Shown here one piece after another: positions 34,576 to 46,318 of a stretch of 64,000 bases of DNA; the stretch's first letter is position 1; every line of letters begins with the position of its first letter. This stretch comes from Halomonas sp. BDJS001 (GTDB lineage: Bacteria > Pseudomonadota > Gammaproteobacteria > Pseudomonadales > Halomonadaceae). The position numbers and the translations under genes are program-made. Where the stretch lies: the NCBI RefSeq assembly GCF_026104355.1, contig NZ_CP110535.1:3410001-3474000 (forward strand), given 5' to 3'. The notes under the pieces were generated by a model. The model searched no databases. It was not told the origin of the DNA and was given only the letters and a program-made list of their open reading frames with translations.

Positions 34576-36486
34576 TTAACGCCCCTGCCGCTGGGCGGGC
34601 ATAGGGTAGCGGTATTTCAGAAACTTTTGCGCATTGCTCAACACCTGGAAAGCGTCTTTGAGGGTGTGCCGTTCGCTATCCGCCACGTTTTCAGGCTCGA
34701 TATTGTTATCCGGCAGACGATCCTCCTGAAGATCGATCATTTGATGGCGAATCCGCGACATACATAAAAATTCAAATGCATAGCTCAGCTTGTCGCTCAT
34801 ACCATTCGCCAATAGCTGGGTCTTGCTGATGTCATTTAAGCGCTGAAATGAGTTTTGCGCTTTTGAGCCGCAGGCCAAGGCGTGAATACGCACCAAATCC
34901 ACCATCGGCGCCGTACCGCGGCGCTTCAAGTTGATCGAGTTGTTGTGCTTTCCATCCTGCTCCATCACAAAGGTGCGGAAAAACCCAAGCGGTGGCGTAC
35001 GGTTCAGGGCATTGCGCGCCATGGCGGCTAAAAACAGCGGTGATTTTGGTGCGGTCTCAGCAATTAAATCCTGTAGCGTTTCCACATAGAGGTCTTCGCC
35101 GTAGCAACTATCAAGATCAAAGAAAATCGAGCTGTGCAGCAGTCGTTCAGGCGTGGGTTTAGCCATCCAATCCTGAAAATAGCCCTTCCAAACGCTAAGC
35201 GGTTGACGCCATTGAGCGTTGGTCGCCATAACATCGCCTTTACAATATGTATAGCCGCAGGCGTCCAAGCCATCGCTGACAATTTTTGCCAGTGCATAAA
35301 AGTAGTCGTCATGCTGATCAGGAACAAAGTCATCAGAGAGAATCAACGCATTATCCTGATCAGTGACGATGCTCTGCTCATTGCGGGCCATGGAGCCATT
35401 GACCATAAAACAGTAAGGCACCGGCGGTGGGCCCAGTTCGGCTTCGGCCATTTCCAGCAACCGCCGAGTAAAACTGCGTCCGATCGTGGAAAGGGCGCTA
35501 CCCACCATTTGCGAATTAGCCCCCTCCTGCACCATACGCACAAACGCCGCGCTCACATCCGGTGCCAAGCGTGCCAGCCCCTGGGCGCTGGACTGATGAA
35601 AAATATTGCTGACCAGGTAGAGTCCGCTATGGGTCTCGTAGCGGATAATATCCGAAAGGTGCACCACGCCCACCGGGCGTTGACGATACAAGACAGGGAG
35701 GTGATGCACGTTACTGCGCAGCATCATCAGCATGGCCTCATAAACAGAGGCGTCCGATTGAATGGTGATTAGCCTTGAGGAAACCACCTCACCGACCGCG
35801 GTTTGCGGCGATAGCCCCTCGGCGACCACGCGGGTACGAAAATCGCTGTCGGTTAAAATCCCGCACATCTGCCAAGTCTGGCCTTCGCTATCTTTGAAAC
35901 TGAAGCGTGGGTTATCACTCCCCTCTTTTATTACCAGCAGTGCGGATGCTTGCGCTTCGCTCATCTGCTGCGCGGCTTGCTGAACGCTGGTAGACGTTTC
36001 CACCATTACCGGATAGCGGGTCAGCAGTTTGCGTATCCGGGTGACCATCATATCGTTGGACTTCTTCTGCTGCTCGGCAGCGCTCTCAAGACGCGGTCGT
36101 TCCAGCTCTACGAAATCAGCAAAGTGCTCATCCTCCTCACACAGCCGAAGGAAGACCGCCTTGGGAATAAAGTAGATCAGGGTATCTTCAATCGCCTGAG
36201 CGGGAAAACGCACTTTATGGTTACGCAGCAAGCTAAAGTGACCAAAAATATCGCCCTCACCCAAGCGGTTATACAGCTCTCCCTGGCTACGATAAACTTC
36301 CACGGCGCCACTGCGGATATAGCAAAGATCATTGAGCATCTCGTTGAGCGCCAATATGCTGCTGCCGGTTTTGAAGTAGCTCACTTCCACCTGCTCAGCA
36401 ATGGCATCCAGGAGATCATCCGACAGCCCATCAAAAGGGGGAAACCGCCCCATATGTTGGCGTATTTCTAACAGCTCGACATCCAT
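34576..36486 (-). CDS. cNMP-binding/CBS/DUF294 nucleotidyltransferase-like signalling protein
   Basis: A 636-residue multidomain protein. An N-terminal cyclic-nucleotide-binding-like domain (about 10-125; 'RLGEGDIFGHFSLLRNHKVR'), a pair of CBS domains (about 145-280; 'ALLVIKEG', 'ILTDSDFRTRVV', 'HHLPVLYRQRPVGVVHLSDI'), a nucleotidyltransferase-like DUF294 domain with 'NGSMARNEQSIVTDQDNALI' (G-S and D-x-D) and a DUF294 C-terminal helical domain. The fold resembles GlnD/GlnE-type nucleotidyltransferases, so it may modify a protein in response to nucleotide signals; neither ligand nor target is known. ATG 36486 is supported by AAGGAG. Operon with the exonuclease gene. Confidence 0.88.
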   Translation of the reverse strand: MDVELLEIRQHMGRFPPFDGLSDDLLDAIAEQVEVSYFKTGSSILALNEMLNDLCYIRSGAVEVYRSQGELYNRLGEGDIFGHFSLLRNHKVRFPAQAIEDTLIYFIPKAVFLRLCEEDEHFADFVELERPRLESAAEQQKKSNDMMVTRIRKLLTRYPVMVETSTSVQQAAQQMSEAQASALLVIKEGSDNPRFSFKDSEGQTWQMCGILTDSDFRTRVVAEGLSPQTAVGEVVSSRLITIQSDASVYEAMLMMLRSNVHHLPVLYRQRPVGVVHLSDIIRYETHSGLYLVSNIFHQSSAQGLARLAPDVSAAFVRMVQEGANSQMVGSALSTIGRSFTRRLLEMAEAELGPPPVPYCFMVNGSMARNEQSIVTDQDNALILSDDFVPDQHDDYFYALAKIVSDGLDACGYTYCKGDVMATNAQWRQPLSVWKGYFQDWMAKPTPERLLHSSIFFDLDSCYGEDLYVETLQDLIAETAPKSPLFLAAMARNALNRTPPLGFFRTFVMEQDGKHNNSINLKRRGTAPMVDLVRIHALACGSKAQNSFQRLNDISKTQLLANGMSDKLSYAFEFLCMSRIRHQMIDLQEDRLPDNNIEPENVADSERHTLKDAFQVLSNAQKFLKYRYPMPAQRQGR

Positions 36487-36613
36487 ACGGACTCCTTGGG
36501 CTTGCCGGACAATAGGCGGGATAACCAACGCGTTATCTAAAGTGTGGCGGGAAGGCTAAGTCAGGTAAACCCCTCCCAGTATAATAAAACTATCCTGAAG
36601 TTGAATGACCCAT

Positions 36614-36643
36614 AAAAAAGCCCGGTGCAATTAAGCACCGGGC
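36614..36643 (-). terminator. Intrinsic terminator of DUF4168 gene
   Basis: GCCCGGTGC and GCACCGGGC pair around a six-base loop. On the minus strand six T's follow; on the plus strand only TTTGTGG. It lies about 100 bases past the DUF4168 gene. Confidence 0.85.
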
Positions 36644-36741
36644 TTTGTGGTCAAAGTCATGTAGGCTGCTAGATAGAGGTTGCTATATAAGCAATACCAA
36701 CATTAGCAAAAATGACCTCGATCGCGTTCAGCAAGTATGAC

Positions 36742-37131
36742 TTACGACTGGTTAGCCATTTCCTGCACGCGCTGCATCATTTCCGGGTCTTGTTGAATAG
36801 ATTGACCAATAGCATTGAAGGTATCAACATCTAGGCCGCTGTCTTCAACCACTTCGATCATGCGGTCATTAGCTTCGGTGCGCACTTCCTGTTGCGCTGA
36901 TTCATCTTCCGCTTCCTGCAGACGCTGAGTATATTCTTGAGAAATAACCGCAATTTCTTGAGAAGCATCGGCAAACTGCTGGAGCTGGTCGTCAGAGAAA
37001 TCCTGGGCAGGTGCTTGCTGGGTTGCCATTGGATCTTGTGCAGCGCCTTGCTCTTCTTGGGCGTGGGCAGTAGCCGTCATCAGACCAGTCGCGAGCAGGG
37101 CAGCGGAGAACAGAGCAGTCATACGTTGCAT
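36742..37131 (-). CDS. DUF4168-family exported protein
   Basis: A 129-residue protein with a signal peptide (MQRMTALFSAALLATGLMTA, cleavage after AHA near residue 24) and a DUF4168 core: 'FSDDQLQQFADASQEIAVIS', then QEYTQRLQEA, and 'SGLDVDTFNAIGQSIQQDPE'. These proteins are periplasmic, helical and of unknown function. The mature protein is rich in Gln, Glu and Asp. ATG 37131 is chosen because GAGG lies five bases upstream; the longer frame to 37194 has no ribosome binding site. Single-gene unit ending in a terminator. Confidence 0.82.
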   Translation of the reverse strand: MQRMTALFSAALLATGLMTATAHAQEEQGAAQDPMATQQAPAQDFSDDQLQQFADASQEIAVISQEYTQRLQEAEDESAQQEVRTEANDRMIEVVEDSGLDVDTFNAIGQSIQQDPEMMQRVQEMANQS

Positions 37132-37271
37132 AAGAACCTCAGTATTGCGTTGTGTATGTGCCCACTGTGACGCGCCGTATTCAACCAGGTTCAATCTTTT
37201 ATGTAAAAGTTAGTAACAAAAAGAACAAAACGTATCAAAAATCGAGTTATGCACGCCACCACGGAAAGAAT

Positions 37272-38186
37272 ATGATCATAAAATTCAAAGAGTTAGGAAG
37301 AAACAATCTGTCTGCGGCAGGACTTGCCGCCATGCCAGCACTTTTTGTGCTGCTTTGGAGTACCGGCTTTATCGGCGCCAAATTCGGGCTGCCTTATGCA
37401 GAACCCTTTACGTTCCTGTTTATTCGCTTTGTACTCACGCTGCTGCTGCTGATTCCACTGGTATTAGTGATGCGCATACCCTGGCCCTCATCACCCAGGT
37501 TATGGACACATATCGCTATATCGGGTTTTCTAGTTCATGGCGCCTACTTGGGGGGTGTCTTCTATGGCATTTACCTGGGTATGCCCGCCGGTTTAGCAGC
37601 ACTACTGGTTGGGCTTCAGCCGCTCCTGACCGCCGCTTTCGCCGGGCCACTGTTAGGCGAGCAGCTCTCTTGGCGTCAATGGTTAGGGCTAGGACTGGGC
37701 CTCATAGGTATCAGTTTGGTATTGGGTAGTAAGCTTGAGGTGGGTGAGTCGCTGTTTGACGGTTTCGGGATTAGCGCTCTGCTGTGTGTCACCGCCGCTT
37801 TGATGGGGATTTCGCTGGGTACTCTCTATCAGAAGAGGTACTGCACCAGTATGCCGCTACTTTCCGGGGCAGTGATTCAGTACCTGGCGGCGGGCGCTCT
37901 GCTCGGGATAGGTGCGCTGTTATTTGAGAGCCGCCAAGTGGAGTGGAGCAGCACCTTTCTCCTCACCTTGGGTTGGCTGGTGTTGATTCTCTCAATTGCC
38001 GCTATCCTGTTACTCATGGCCTTGATTAAAAAGGGGGAAGCCTCACGTGTGGCGAGTCTTTTTTATCTTGTGCCACCGGTCACGGCGCTTCAGGCGTGGT
38101 GGCTTTTTGACGAACGTCTTCCCCTGCTAGGACTTCTGGGGATGTTGGTTGCCATTACTGGGGTGGTGATGGCGATTAGACGATGA
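37272..38186 (+). CDS. DMT-superfamily (EamA) transporter
   Basis: A 304-residue membrane protein with ten hydrophobic segments in two EamA repeats; 'ALFVLLWSTGFIGAKFGLPY' and 'EPFTFLFIRFVLTLLLLIPL' open repeat one, and 'VASLFYLVPPVTALQAWWLF' lies in repeat two. Family members export amino acids, nucleosides or other metabolites. The longer frame to 37152 overlaps the opposite gene's promoter region; ATG 37272 with GGAAAG upstream is preferred. Stand-alone gene. Confidence 0.88.
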   Translation: MIIKFKELGRNNLSAAGLAAMPALFVLLWSTGFIGAKFGLPYAEPFTFLFIRFVLTLLLLIPLVLVMRIPWPSSPRLWTHIAISGFLVHGAYLGGVFYGIYLGMPAGLAALLVGLQPLLTAAFAGPLLGEQLSWRQWLGLGLGLIGISLVLGSKLEVGESLFDGFGISALLCVTAALMGISLGTLYQKRYCTSMPLLSGAVIQYLAAGALLGIGALLFESRQVEWSSTFLLTLGWLVLILSIAAILLLMALIKKGEASRVASLFYLVPPVTALQAWWLFDERLPLLGLLGMLVAITGVVMAIRR

Positions 38187-38252
38187 CGCGTTTTTTATAA
38201 TTAACGCGCTATTTATAACTAACGACAGCTGTAGACCAGGGCTTGGATAAAC

Positions 38253-39020
38253 ATGTCAGCACAACACCACTGTGCCAGGGTGAACGGACACTGTAACCGT
38301 TGCGACTCTCCGGTACCTTTTGCATTTACGATGGCGTTTCAACCGATCGTCAATGTCAGTCAGCGACAAGTTATTTACTACGAAGCGTTAGTACGCGGCC
38401 CCAACGGTGAGTCCGCTTTTTCAATACTGGAACAGGTAACCGATGAGCTGATGTACCGTTTTGACCAGGCATGTCGCATTAAAGCGATTGAACTAGCCAG
38501 CGAACTGGGCATGCAGGAACGGCTCTCTATTAACTTTCTGCCTAATGCCGTTTATGAGCCGCAGGCGTGCATTCAAGCCACCCTGGAAACAGCCCGTCGT
38601 GTTGGCTGGCCCACCGAGCGGCTCAATTTCGAAATTATCGAAACCGAGCGGGTCAAAGACCGCATTCATATGCGCACCATTATTGAGAGCTATCGCGAAA
38701 TGGGCTTTACCACTTCGCTGGATGACTTTGGTAACGGTTACGCCAACCTAGATCTGTTGACCGATCTGCGACCTGATACGCTAAAAATCGATCGTGACCT
38801 GGTAATGGGATGCGATAGCGACAAGCGTCGCCAAGCCATACTGCGTAGCTTAGTGGCACTAGCAGAGACACTGGGGACAAAGCTGATTGCTGAGGGCGTG
38901 GAAACCCGTGAAGAGTCGCGCTGCTTGCTGACGCTGGGCATTCCCATGCAGCAGGGCTATTACTTCTCCCATCCCAACTTAGAAGCACTGGCGGAGATTG
39001 ATGACGCTAAATATGACTAA
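38253..39020 (+). CDS. EAL-domain cyclic-di-GMP phosphodiesterase
   Basis: A 255-residue protein made almost wholly of an EAL domain: YEALVRG (E44-A-L), 'SINFLPN', 'NFEIIETE', 'TSLDDFGNGYANLDLL', 'LKIDRDLV', 'AEGVETREE' and 'QGYYFS'. All residues that bind the metals and substrate appear present, so it should hydrolyse cyclic di-GMP. The short N-terminal leader has a Cys/His cluster (His5, His6, Cys7, His13, Cys14, Cys17), which could hold a metal or sense redox state. There is no membrane segment or other sensor domain. Stand-alone gene. Confidence 0.9.
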   Translation: MSAQHHCARVNGHCNRCDSPVPFAFTMAFQPIVNVSQRQVIYYEALVRGPNGESAFSILEQVTDELMYRFDQACRIKAIELASELGMQERLSINFLPNAVYEPQACIQATLETARRVGWPTERLNFEIIETERVKDRIHMRTIIESYREMGFTTSLDDFGNGYANLDLLTDLRPDTLKIDRDLVMGCDSDKRRQAILRSLVALAETLGTKLIAEGVETREESRCLLTLGIPMQQGYYFSHPNLEALAEIDDAKYD

Positions 39021-39035
39021 CGGGGCTAAAAACAG

Positions 39036-39752
39036 CTATAGATGCTGCAAGTAATCAGCTCCACCTAAGTTACGCATCTGCTGGCGAATCCACTGGCTCC
39101 GCCGCTCAACCTGGGCATCGGGGCGTGCGGCGCTGCGCGTTAGCGGGCTAGGTAGAATAGCCGCAAGAAGGCTTGCCTGACGTTCAGTTAACGAATTGGA
39201 AGAGACGCCGAAATAGTGCTGAGCAGCAGCTTCCAGCCCAAATACACCACGATCCCACTCGGCGACGTTGAGATAGACCTCCAAAATACGCTGCTTGCTC
39301 CAAAGTGTTTCTATCAGCAGCGTAAACCACGCTTCTAACCCTTTGCGCGTCCAACTGCGGCCTGTCCATAGAAAAACGTTTTTCGCCGTTTGCTGACTCA
39401 AGGTACTGGCACCACGCAGTCGCCCCCCATCTTGGCTGGCCTGCAACGCGCGACGTAGCTCGACAAGGTCAAACCCCTGGTGGTGCGGAAAGCGCTGATC
39501 CTCTGCTGCAATCACCGCTAACTTGGCATTAGTAGAGAGCGAATCCCATCCCCGCCACTCGCGCTGCATACGAATCGGGTCGCTATGGATCCAGCTCTGA
39601 ATTTTGCGCTCGACCATCACCATCGACCCCGGAGGAGGAACGATCCGGAACAGCAGTACCAGCGCAACTGACAGCAGCACAAACGCTAAAACGCCGCGCC
39701 AAACAATCCGCCATATCAGACGCATAAAACGACGCAGCGAGCGATTGAGCAT
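39036..39752 (-). CDS. mtgA: Monofunctional peptidoglycan glycosyltransferase
   Basis: A 238-residue GT51 enzyme with one N-terminal membrane anchor (about 18-35). The motifs are 'AAEDQRFPHHQGFDL' (catalytic Glu), 'RGASTLSQQTAKNVFLW', 'RKGLEAWFTLLIE' and 'KQRILEVYLNVAEWDRGVFG'. It polymerises lipid II into glycan strands on the periplasmic face and lacks a transpeptidase domain, as expected for MtgA. Located ten bases after fghA on the same strand. Confidence 0.95.
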   Translation of the reverse strand: MLNRSLRRFMRLIWRIVWRGVLAFVLLSVALVLLFRIVPPPGSMVMVERKIQSWIHSDPIRMQREWRGWDSLSTNAKLAVIAAEDQRFPHHQGFDLVELRRALQASQDGGRLRGASTLSQQTAKNVFLWTGRSWTRKGLEAWFTLLIETLWSKQRILEVYLNVAEWDRGVFGLEAAAQHYFGVSSNSLTERQASLLAAILPSPLTRSAARPDAQVERRSQWIRQQMRNLGGADYLQHL

Positions 39753-39762
39753 CCAGTTATCC

Positions 39763-40617
39763 TTAACGCTTCATGAGGTGGTCTGCATGATAGCGCAGAT
39801 GATCCTCAATGAACGAGGCTATAAAGAAGTAACTGTGATCGTAGCCCGGCTGACGGCGCAGCGTTAACGGATGATCGTGCTCTTCGCAAACGGCTTCTAA
39901 ACGCTCTGGCTGAAGCTGCTCCTCCAGGAATTGATCCGCTTCGCCCTGATCGATAAACAGGCGCTGGCGTGATGCACCGTTGGCCACCAGCTCACAGGCA
40001 TCGTACTGACGCCAGCGGGACTGATCGTCACCCAAATAGGCGTTAAACGCCTGCTGCCCCCAAGGACAGTTCATCGGATTAACCACTGGTGAGAAGGCTG
40101 ACACAGAACGGAAACGCCCGGGGTGACGTAGCGCCAGGATCAACGCCCCGTGCCCCCCCATTGAGTGCCCGCTAATCGATTCACGCCCATTAACCGGGAA
40201 GTGCTGACGCACCACGGAAGGCAGCTCCTCAATCACATAGTCGTACATACGATAGTGGGCTTTCCAGGGTGACTCGGTGGCATTCACATAAAACCCGGCC
40301 CCAGAGCCTAAATCATAGCTTTCATGCTCCCCGGGCAAATCGGTACCCCGTGGGCTGGTATCAGGGCACACAATCGCTACGCCCAGCTCAGCGGCAATAC
40401 GGTGAGCGCCCGCTTTCTGCATGAAATTTTCATCATTACAGGTCAGCCCTGAGAGCCACCACAGCAGCGGTACGCGCTCGTTTTCCGCCTGGGGGGGCAA
40501 GTAAACGGCGAAGATCATGTCGCAATCCAGCGCACGGGAGTAGTGGCGGTAGCGCTTATGCCAGCCACCGAAACTACGGTTGGCAGACACCAGTTCTAAA
40601 GTTTCACTCATGCTCAT
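39763..40617 (-). CDS. fghA: S-formylglutathione hydrolase
   Basis: A 284-residue alpha/beta hydrolase of the esterase D family: 'LWWLSGLTCNDENFMQKAGA', the nucleophile elbow 'GHSMGGHGAL' (Ser about 150), Asp in 'IDQGEADQF' and His in 'PGYDHSYFFIASFI'. It hydrolyses S-formylglutathione to formate and glutathione, the second step of formaldehyde detoxification, following the class III alcohol dehydrogenase encoded just upstream. Length is normal for the family. Confidence 0.95.
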   Translation of the reverse strand: MSMSETLELVSANRSFGGWHKRYRHYSRALDCDMIFAVYLPPQAENERVPLLWWLSGLTCNDENFMQKAGAHRIAAELGVAIVCPDTSPRGTDLPGEHESYDLGSGAGFYVNATESPWKAHYRMYDYVIEELPSVVRQHFPVNGRESISGHSMGGHGALILALRHPGRFRSVSAFSPVVNPMNCPWGQQAFNAYLGDDQSRWRQYDACELVANGASRQRLFIDQGEADQFLEEQLQPERLEAVCEEHDHPLTLRRQPGYDHSYFFIASFIEDHLRYHADHLMKR

Positions 40618-40713
40618 GGGCAGGTTCCTTTAAATGCAGCAAACGCGGCAGGTCTACCCTACCGCGTTTTAGCGTTTCAAACGTGCTTCCTATACTACTT
40701 AATAATGCTGGGC

Positions 40714-42853
<2,140 letters not shown>

Positions 42854-42983
42854 AAGCAAAAGGCTCCATTCATAAGCTACCGATGGTAGCAGTGTAGGCC
42901 AGCTAGGCGCCCTTGATAAACCGGGATACACTCACAAGATTATTGTCACACAGCAACAATCGCCATTGACCCAGGGAGTTAGC

Positions 42984-43880
42984 ATGCAGCACTGGAGCCG
43001 TATCGAAGCCTTTGTCGAGGTGGTGCGTTTAGGCACCTTCTCTGCTGCGGCCCGTCACCTGAAGGTATCGACCTCCCATATCAGCCGTCTGGTTAGTCAG
43101 CTCGAAAACCAGTTAGGGGTACAACTGCTCTACCGCACCACCCGCCAGATCCGCTTAACCGATGCAGGCACTACCTACGTGGAGCACTGCCGCCATCTAT
43201 TTGACGGTCTAAGGGATGCCGAGCAGGCACTTAGTGAGCTTCAGGATAAGCCCAATGGGCTGCTTAAACTTACCTCCGCCACCACCTTCGGTGAGCGCTT
43301 TATCGCCCCACTGGTTAATGATTTTCAGTGTTTACACCCGCAGTTGGACATCCATATGCATTTCACTAACCGGCCGGTGGAGCTGATTGAGGAGGGCTAC
43401 GACATTGCCATTCGGATGGGAGTGTTGAAGGATTCCAGTCTTATTGCCAGGCGCCTGTGCGACCGCCGCGAGTATATCGTCGGTTCACAAAGCTACTTTC
43501 GCCAAGCGCCACGCCCGCACACGCTGGGCGAGCTAAACCAGCATCGTTGCCTTATCGGCTCACGGCCTAATTGGTTGTTTGAAGTGAACGGCCAGCGTCG
43601 TGAAGTGCGCGTAGAAGGTCGCTGGAGCGCCAATTCAGGCCCGGCTTTATTAGATGCCGCACTTAAAGGACTGGGGCTTGCACAACTGCCCGACTATTAT
43701 GTTGGCCCCTACCTGGCCAGCGGTGAACTGGTGGCCGTGCTTGAGCCCTTTCGACACCACGACACTGCTGTCTGGGCGGTCTACCCACGACACCGCCATC
43801 TGTCGCCCAAAATACGCCAGTTGGTCGACTACTTGGCCGCCAACATTGACAGCTTATTGCCCAATAAGCCGCTGGCTTAA
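42984..43880 (+). CDS. LysR-family transcriptional regulator
   Basis: A 298-residue LysR regulator with N-terminal helix-turn-helix ('GTFSAAARHLKVSTSHISRL', then VSQLENQLGVQLLYRTTRQI) and the CrgA/DsdC-like effector domain ('IEEGYDIAIRMGVLKDSSLI'). ATG 42984 follows GGGAG by five bases. It is divergent from the MBL-frmA-fghA genes, which makes them its likely targets; the 3' end almost meets the convergent serine dehydratase gene. Confidence 0.92.
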   Translation: MQHWSRIEAFVEVVRLGTFSAAARHLKVSTSHISRLVSQLENQLGVQLLYRTTRQIRLTDAGTTYVEHCRHLFDGLRDAEQALSELQDKPNGLLKLTSATTFGERFIAPLVNDFQCLHPQLDIHMHFTNRPVELIEEGYDIAIRMGVLKDSSLIARRLCDRREYIVGSQSYFRQAPRPHTLGELNQHRCLIGSRPNWLFEVNGQRREVRVEGRWSANSGPALLDAALKGLGLAQLPDYYVGPYLASGELVAVLEPFRHHDTAVWAVYPRHRHLSPKIRQLVDYLAANIDSLLPNKPLA

Positions 43881-43891
43881 CACTTAAAGAC

Positions 43892-45259
43892 CTAGCACTC
43901 GATGGCATTGACAGCGAGCCCGCCCTTGGAGGTCTCTTTGTATTTATCCTGCATATCACGGCCGGTGTCGCGCATGGTACGAATCACTTTATCCAGTGAT
44001 ATAAAGTGCTCGCCATCGCCGTGTAGTGCCATTCGCGCCGCGTTGATCGCTTTGACGGAAGCGATCGCATTGCGCTCGATGCAGGGCACTTGTACAAGCC
44101 CGCCTACCGGATCACAGGTCAAACCCAGGTTATGCTCCAAGCCAATCTCGGCGGCGTTCTCCACCTGGCCCGGTGTTCCGCCCAGTACTTCAGCAAGCCC
44201 TGCGGCCGCCATGGCACAGGCGGAGCCCACTTCACCCTGACAACCTACTTCCGCACCGGAAATAGAGGCGTTCTTTTTGCATAAAATACCCACTGCCCCG
44301 GCGGTAAGCAGAAAATCCACCACATCGGCCTCGCTGGCATCGGGCTCAAACTTCAAGTAGTACGCCAATACAGCAGGCACAATCCCCGCCGCGCCATTGG
44401 TCGGGGCGGTGACCATGCGCCGCCCGGCAGCGTTCTCTTCATTGACCGCCAACGCAAAGACATTGACCCAATCCATCACGGTAAAACTCGACACGATCAG
44501 GCGCTGATTGGCCGGTGGATTAAGCAACTGTTGATGCAGCAGCTGCGCTCGACGGCGTACATTCAAGCCCCCAGGCAAATGGCCTGTTGCGCGCAGGCCA
44601 TTCTCGATGCTGTCGCTCATGGCGTGCCAAATAGTCAGCAGCTCTTCACGTATGGCTGATTCGCTACGCCAGGCTTTTTCATTTTCAAGCATCAACTGGC
44701 TAATACGCAGTTGATGCTGCTGGCATAGCGCGAGCAGCTCGGCAGCCGTATTGAAGGGGTAAGTCAGCTCAGTAGCGTCTTCCCCCATCTCGCCTTGATC
44801 TGCCTTAGCCTGATCGACATAGAAACCGCCCCCGAGGGAGTAAAACGTATTGGTCGCTATCAACTCATCATCACAATAGGCACTCAGCACCATGGCATTG
44901 GGATGAAACGGCAGGCAGGCCTCATCCCACTCCACGTCGTTACGCGCGTCGAAAGCGATTGACTGGCCATTGGCAAGCACCAGCGGCTCGCCCTCTTCAA
45001 GCTGCTTTAACCGCGCGACAATCGTGTCCGGATCGACGCTTTCAGGCGCTTCGCCCATTAGCCCCATGATCACCGCCTGGTCGGTACCATGCCCCACCCC
45101 AGTGGCGGCAAGCGAACCATGCAGCCTCACCACCAACCGGGTAACGCGGGCATCGTCAAGCGCCAGGGCAAAGTCGCGGGCGGCACGCATTGGCCCCACC
45201 GTGTGGGAGCTAGAGGGCCCAATGCCAATTCGGAAAAGATCGAACACACTAATAGCCAT
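43892..45259 (-). CDS. sdaA: L-serine ammonia-lyase, single-chain iron-sulfur type
   Basis: A 455-residue enzyme that converts L-serine to pyruvate and ammonia. The N-terminal '[20 protein letters not shown]' and the C-terminal cluster-binding cysteines in '[20 protein letters not shown]' and '[20 protein letters not shown]' identify the [4Fe-4S] serine dehydratase with fused alpha and beta domains. Length matches E. coli SdaA/SdaB. The gene stands alone on the minus strand. No glycine riboswitch was recognised upstream. Confidence 0.95.
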   Translation of the reverse strand: MAISVFDLFRIGIGPSSSHTVGPMRAARDFALALDDARVTRLVVRLHGSLAATGVGHGTDQAVIMGLMGEAPESVDPDTIVARLKQLEEGEPLVLANGQSIAFDARNDVEWDEACLPFHPNAMVLSAYCDDELIATNTFYSLGGGFYVDQAKADQGEMGEDATELTYPFNTAAELLALCQQHQLRISQLMLENEKAWRSESAIREELLTIWHAMSDSIENGLRATGHLPGGLNVRRRAQLLHQQLLNPPANQRLIVSSFTVMDWVNVFALAVNEENAAGRRMVTAPTNGAAGIVPAVLAYYLKFEPDASEADVVDFLLTAGAVGILCKKNASISGAEVGCQGEVGSACAMAAAGLAEVLGGTPGQVENAAEIGLEHNLGLTCDPVGGLVQVPCIERNAIASVKAINAARMALHGDGEHFISLDKVIRTMRDTGRDMQDKYKETSKGGLAVNAIEC

Positions 45260-45468
45260 GCCTATTTCACCTCACAACACTGTTATTACCTGCCTACGGG
45301 ACACTTTGCAGCGCCGACGACCAAACGTCGAGTGATTAACCGCAATATCGACGTGCGAACGTATAAGTGTGACGATATAATGAACATTCAACCCTGCATG
45401 TATTTATATGCACATGTCATTGCAAAATTGTGTAGTAGCTACGCTGCTTACCCACAAAGGATGTTGGT

Positions 45469-46116
45469 ATGTCTTCCCCCCCTGCCTGGCCCATTGGGTT
45501 TCAAACCATCTTAGTACGTGCGGTGCTGTACGTACTGTTTATTGGCGCAATTACCCAAGGCGCCTATTTAGAAGCGCTCTATCTCCCCTCAGTACGCTTT
45601 TCTGAGCTGGGCTTTACCGAATTCACCCAAACGCTGGTGCTGGCCACCTGCTGCGCCATGCTGATTTATATTCGTCAGGTACTTAAAGTCTGGCCCACCG
45701 TTACACTGCTGCTACTGGCATTTGTGGCCGCCTCTCTAGTGCGTGAGCAGGATCACTTTTTAGATAACTATGTGGCTCATAACACCTGGAAGGTACTTGT
45801 TGCGCTGATTATTCTTCCCACGCTCTTTTGGGTGATTAAACAGCGTCAACGCTTTCTGGAGGAGTTCGCACATTACAGCAACACCTTCGCCTTTGGCCTG
45901 TTTACGGCAGGCGTGCTGACCACTTATATATTCTCGCGCCTGTATGGGCGGCAGGAGTTCTGGCAAGCCGTTCTTGAAGAGAGCTACTCGGGAACCTTTA
46001 AGAGTGTTGCTGAAGAAGTCGTCGAACTGCTCGGCTATAGCCTAATTTTGATCGCCACGTTGGAACTGCTGCTACTGGCTCGGCGCGTCTACACAGCCCG
46101 CCAATTATCGTCTTAA
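45469..46116 (+). CDS. Membrane protein of unknown function
   Basis: A 215-residue protein with six predicted hydrophobic segments. A notable feature is the cytoplasm- or periplasm-facing loop 'LVREQDHFLDNYVAHNTWKV' between helices three and four. No family motif was recognised with certainty; the layout recalls small integral proteins annotated only as hypothetical in Halomonas-type genomes. It is flanked by sdaA (divergent) and an AbgT carrier gene and ends before a strong terminator, so it is a single-gene unit. Confidence 0.7.
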   Translation: MSSPPAWPIGFQTILVRAVLYVLFIGAITQGAYLEALYLPSVRFSELGFTEFTQTLVLATCCAMLIYIRQVLKVWPTVTLLLLAFVAASLVREQDHFLDNYVAHNTWKVLVALIILPTLFWVIKQRQRFLEEFAHYSNTFAFGLFTAGVLTTYIFSRLYGRQEFWQAVLEESYSGTFKSVAEEVVELLGYSLILIATLELLLLARRVYTARQLSS

Positions 46117-46165
46117 CTCCCCTTATACCCGTTTAATGTAAGCCCACTTGGTAATCCGTGACGAG

Positions 46166-46201
46166 CGCCGTCTTTGCTTGGCAAGACGGCGTTTCATTTT
46201 T
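46166..46201 (+). terminator. Intrinsic terminator after membrane protein gene
   Basis: CGCCGTCTT and AAGACGGCG pair around a loop of eight bases and are followed by TTTCATTTTT, 50 bases past the stop codon. Confidence 0.8.
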
Positions 46202-46318
46202 CAAATCTCGTTATGCAAAAAGCCGTTTGCGACCCGCTACGCTTCAACGTAGTGTCGGTCGCTATGCTTCATAGCCACATTTTTCACTACAAACCCTTAC
46301 ATTGACGACATAAAACTT

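Noticed and set aside
35134..35772. 212-codon open frame on the plus strand
   Set aside because: Antisense to the DUF294 gene, with compositional character of a shadow frame.
40644..40674. Inverted repeat between frmA and fghA as terminator
   Set aside because: CGCGG/CCGCG pairs are present but no T-run follows, and both flanking genes belong to one transcription direction.
45260..45468. Glycine riboswitch upstream of serine dehydratase
   Set aside because: No tandem glycine aptamer core could be found in the leader.
46205..46290. Short repeated motif (CGCTACGCTTCAACGTAG / CGCTATGCTTCATAG) before the AbgT gene
   Set aside because: Two imperfect short copies only; too little to call a repeat family or a regulatory element.
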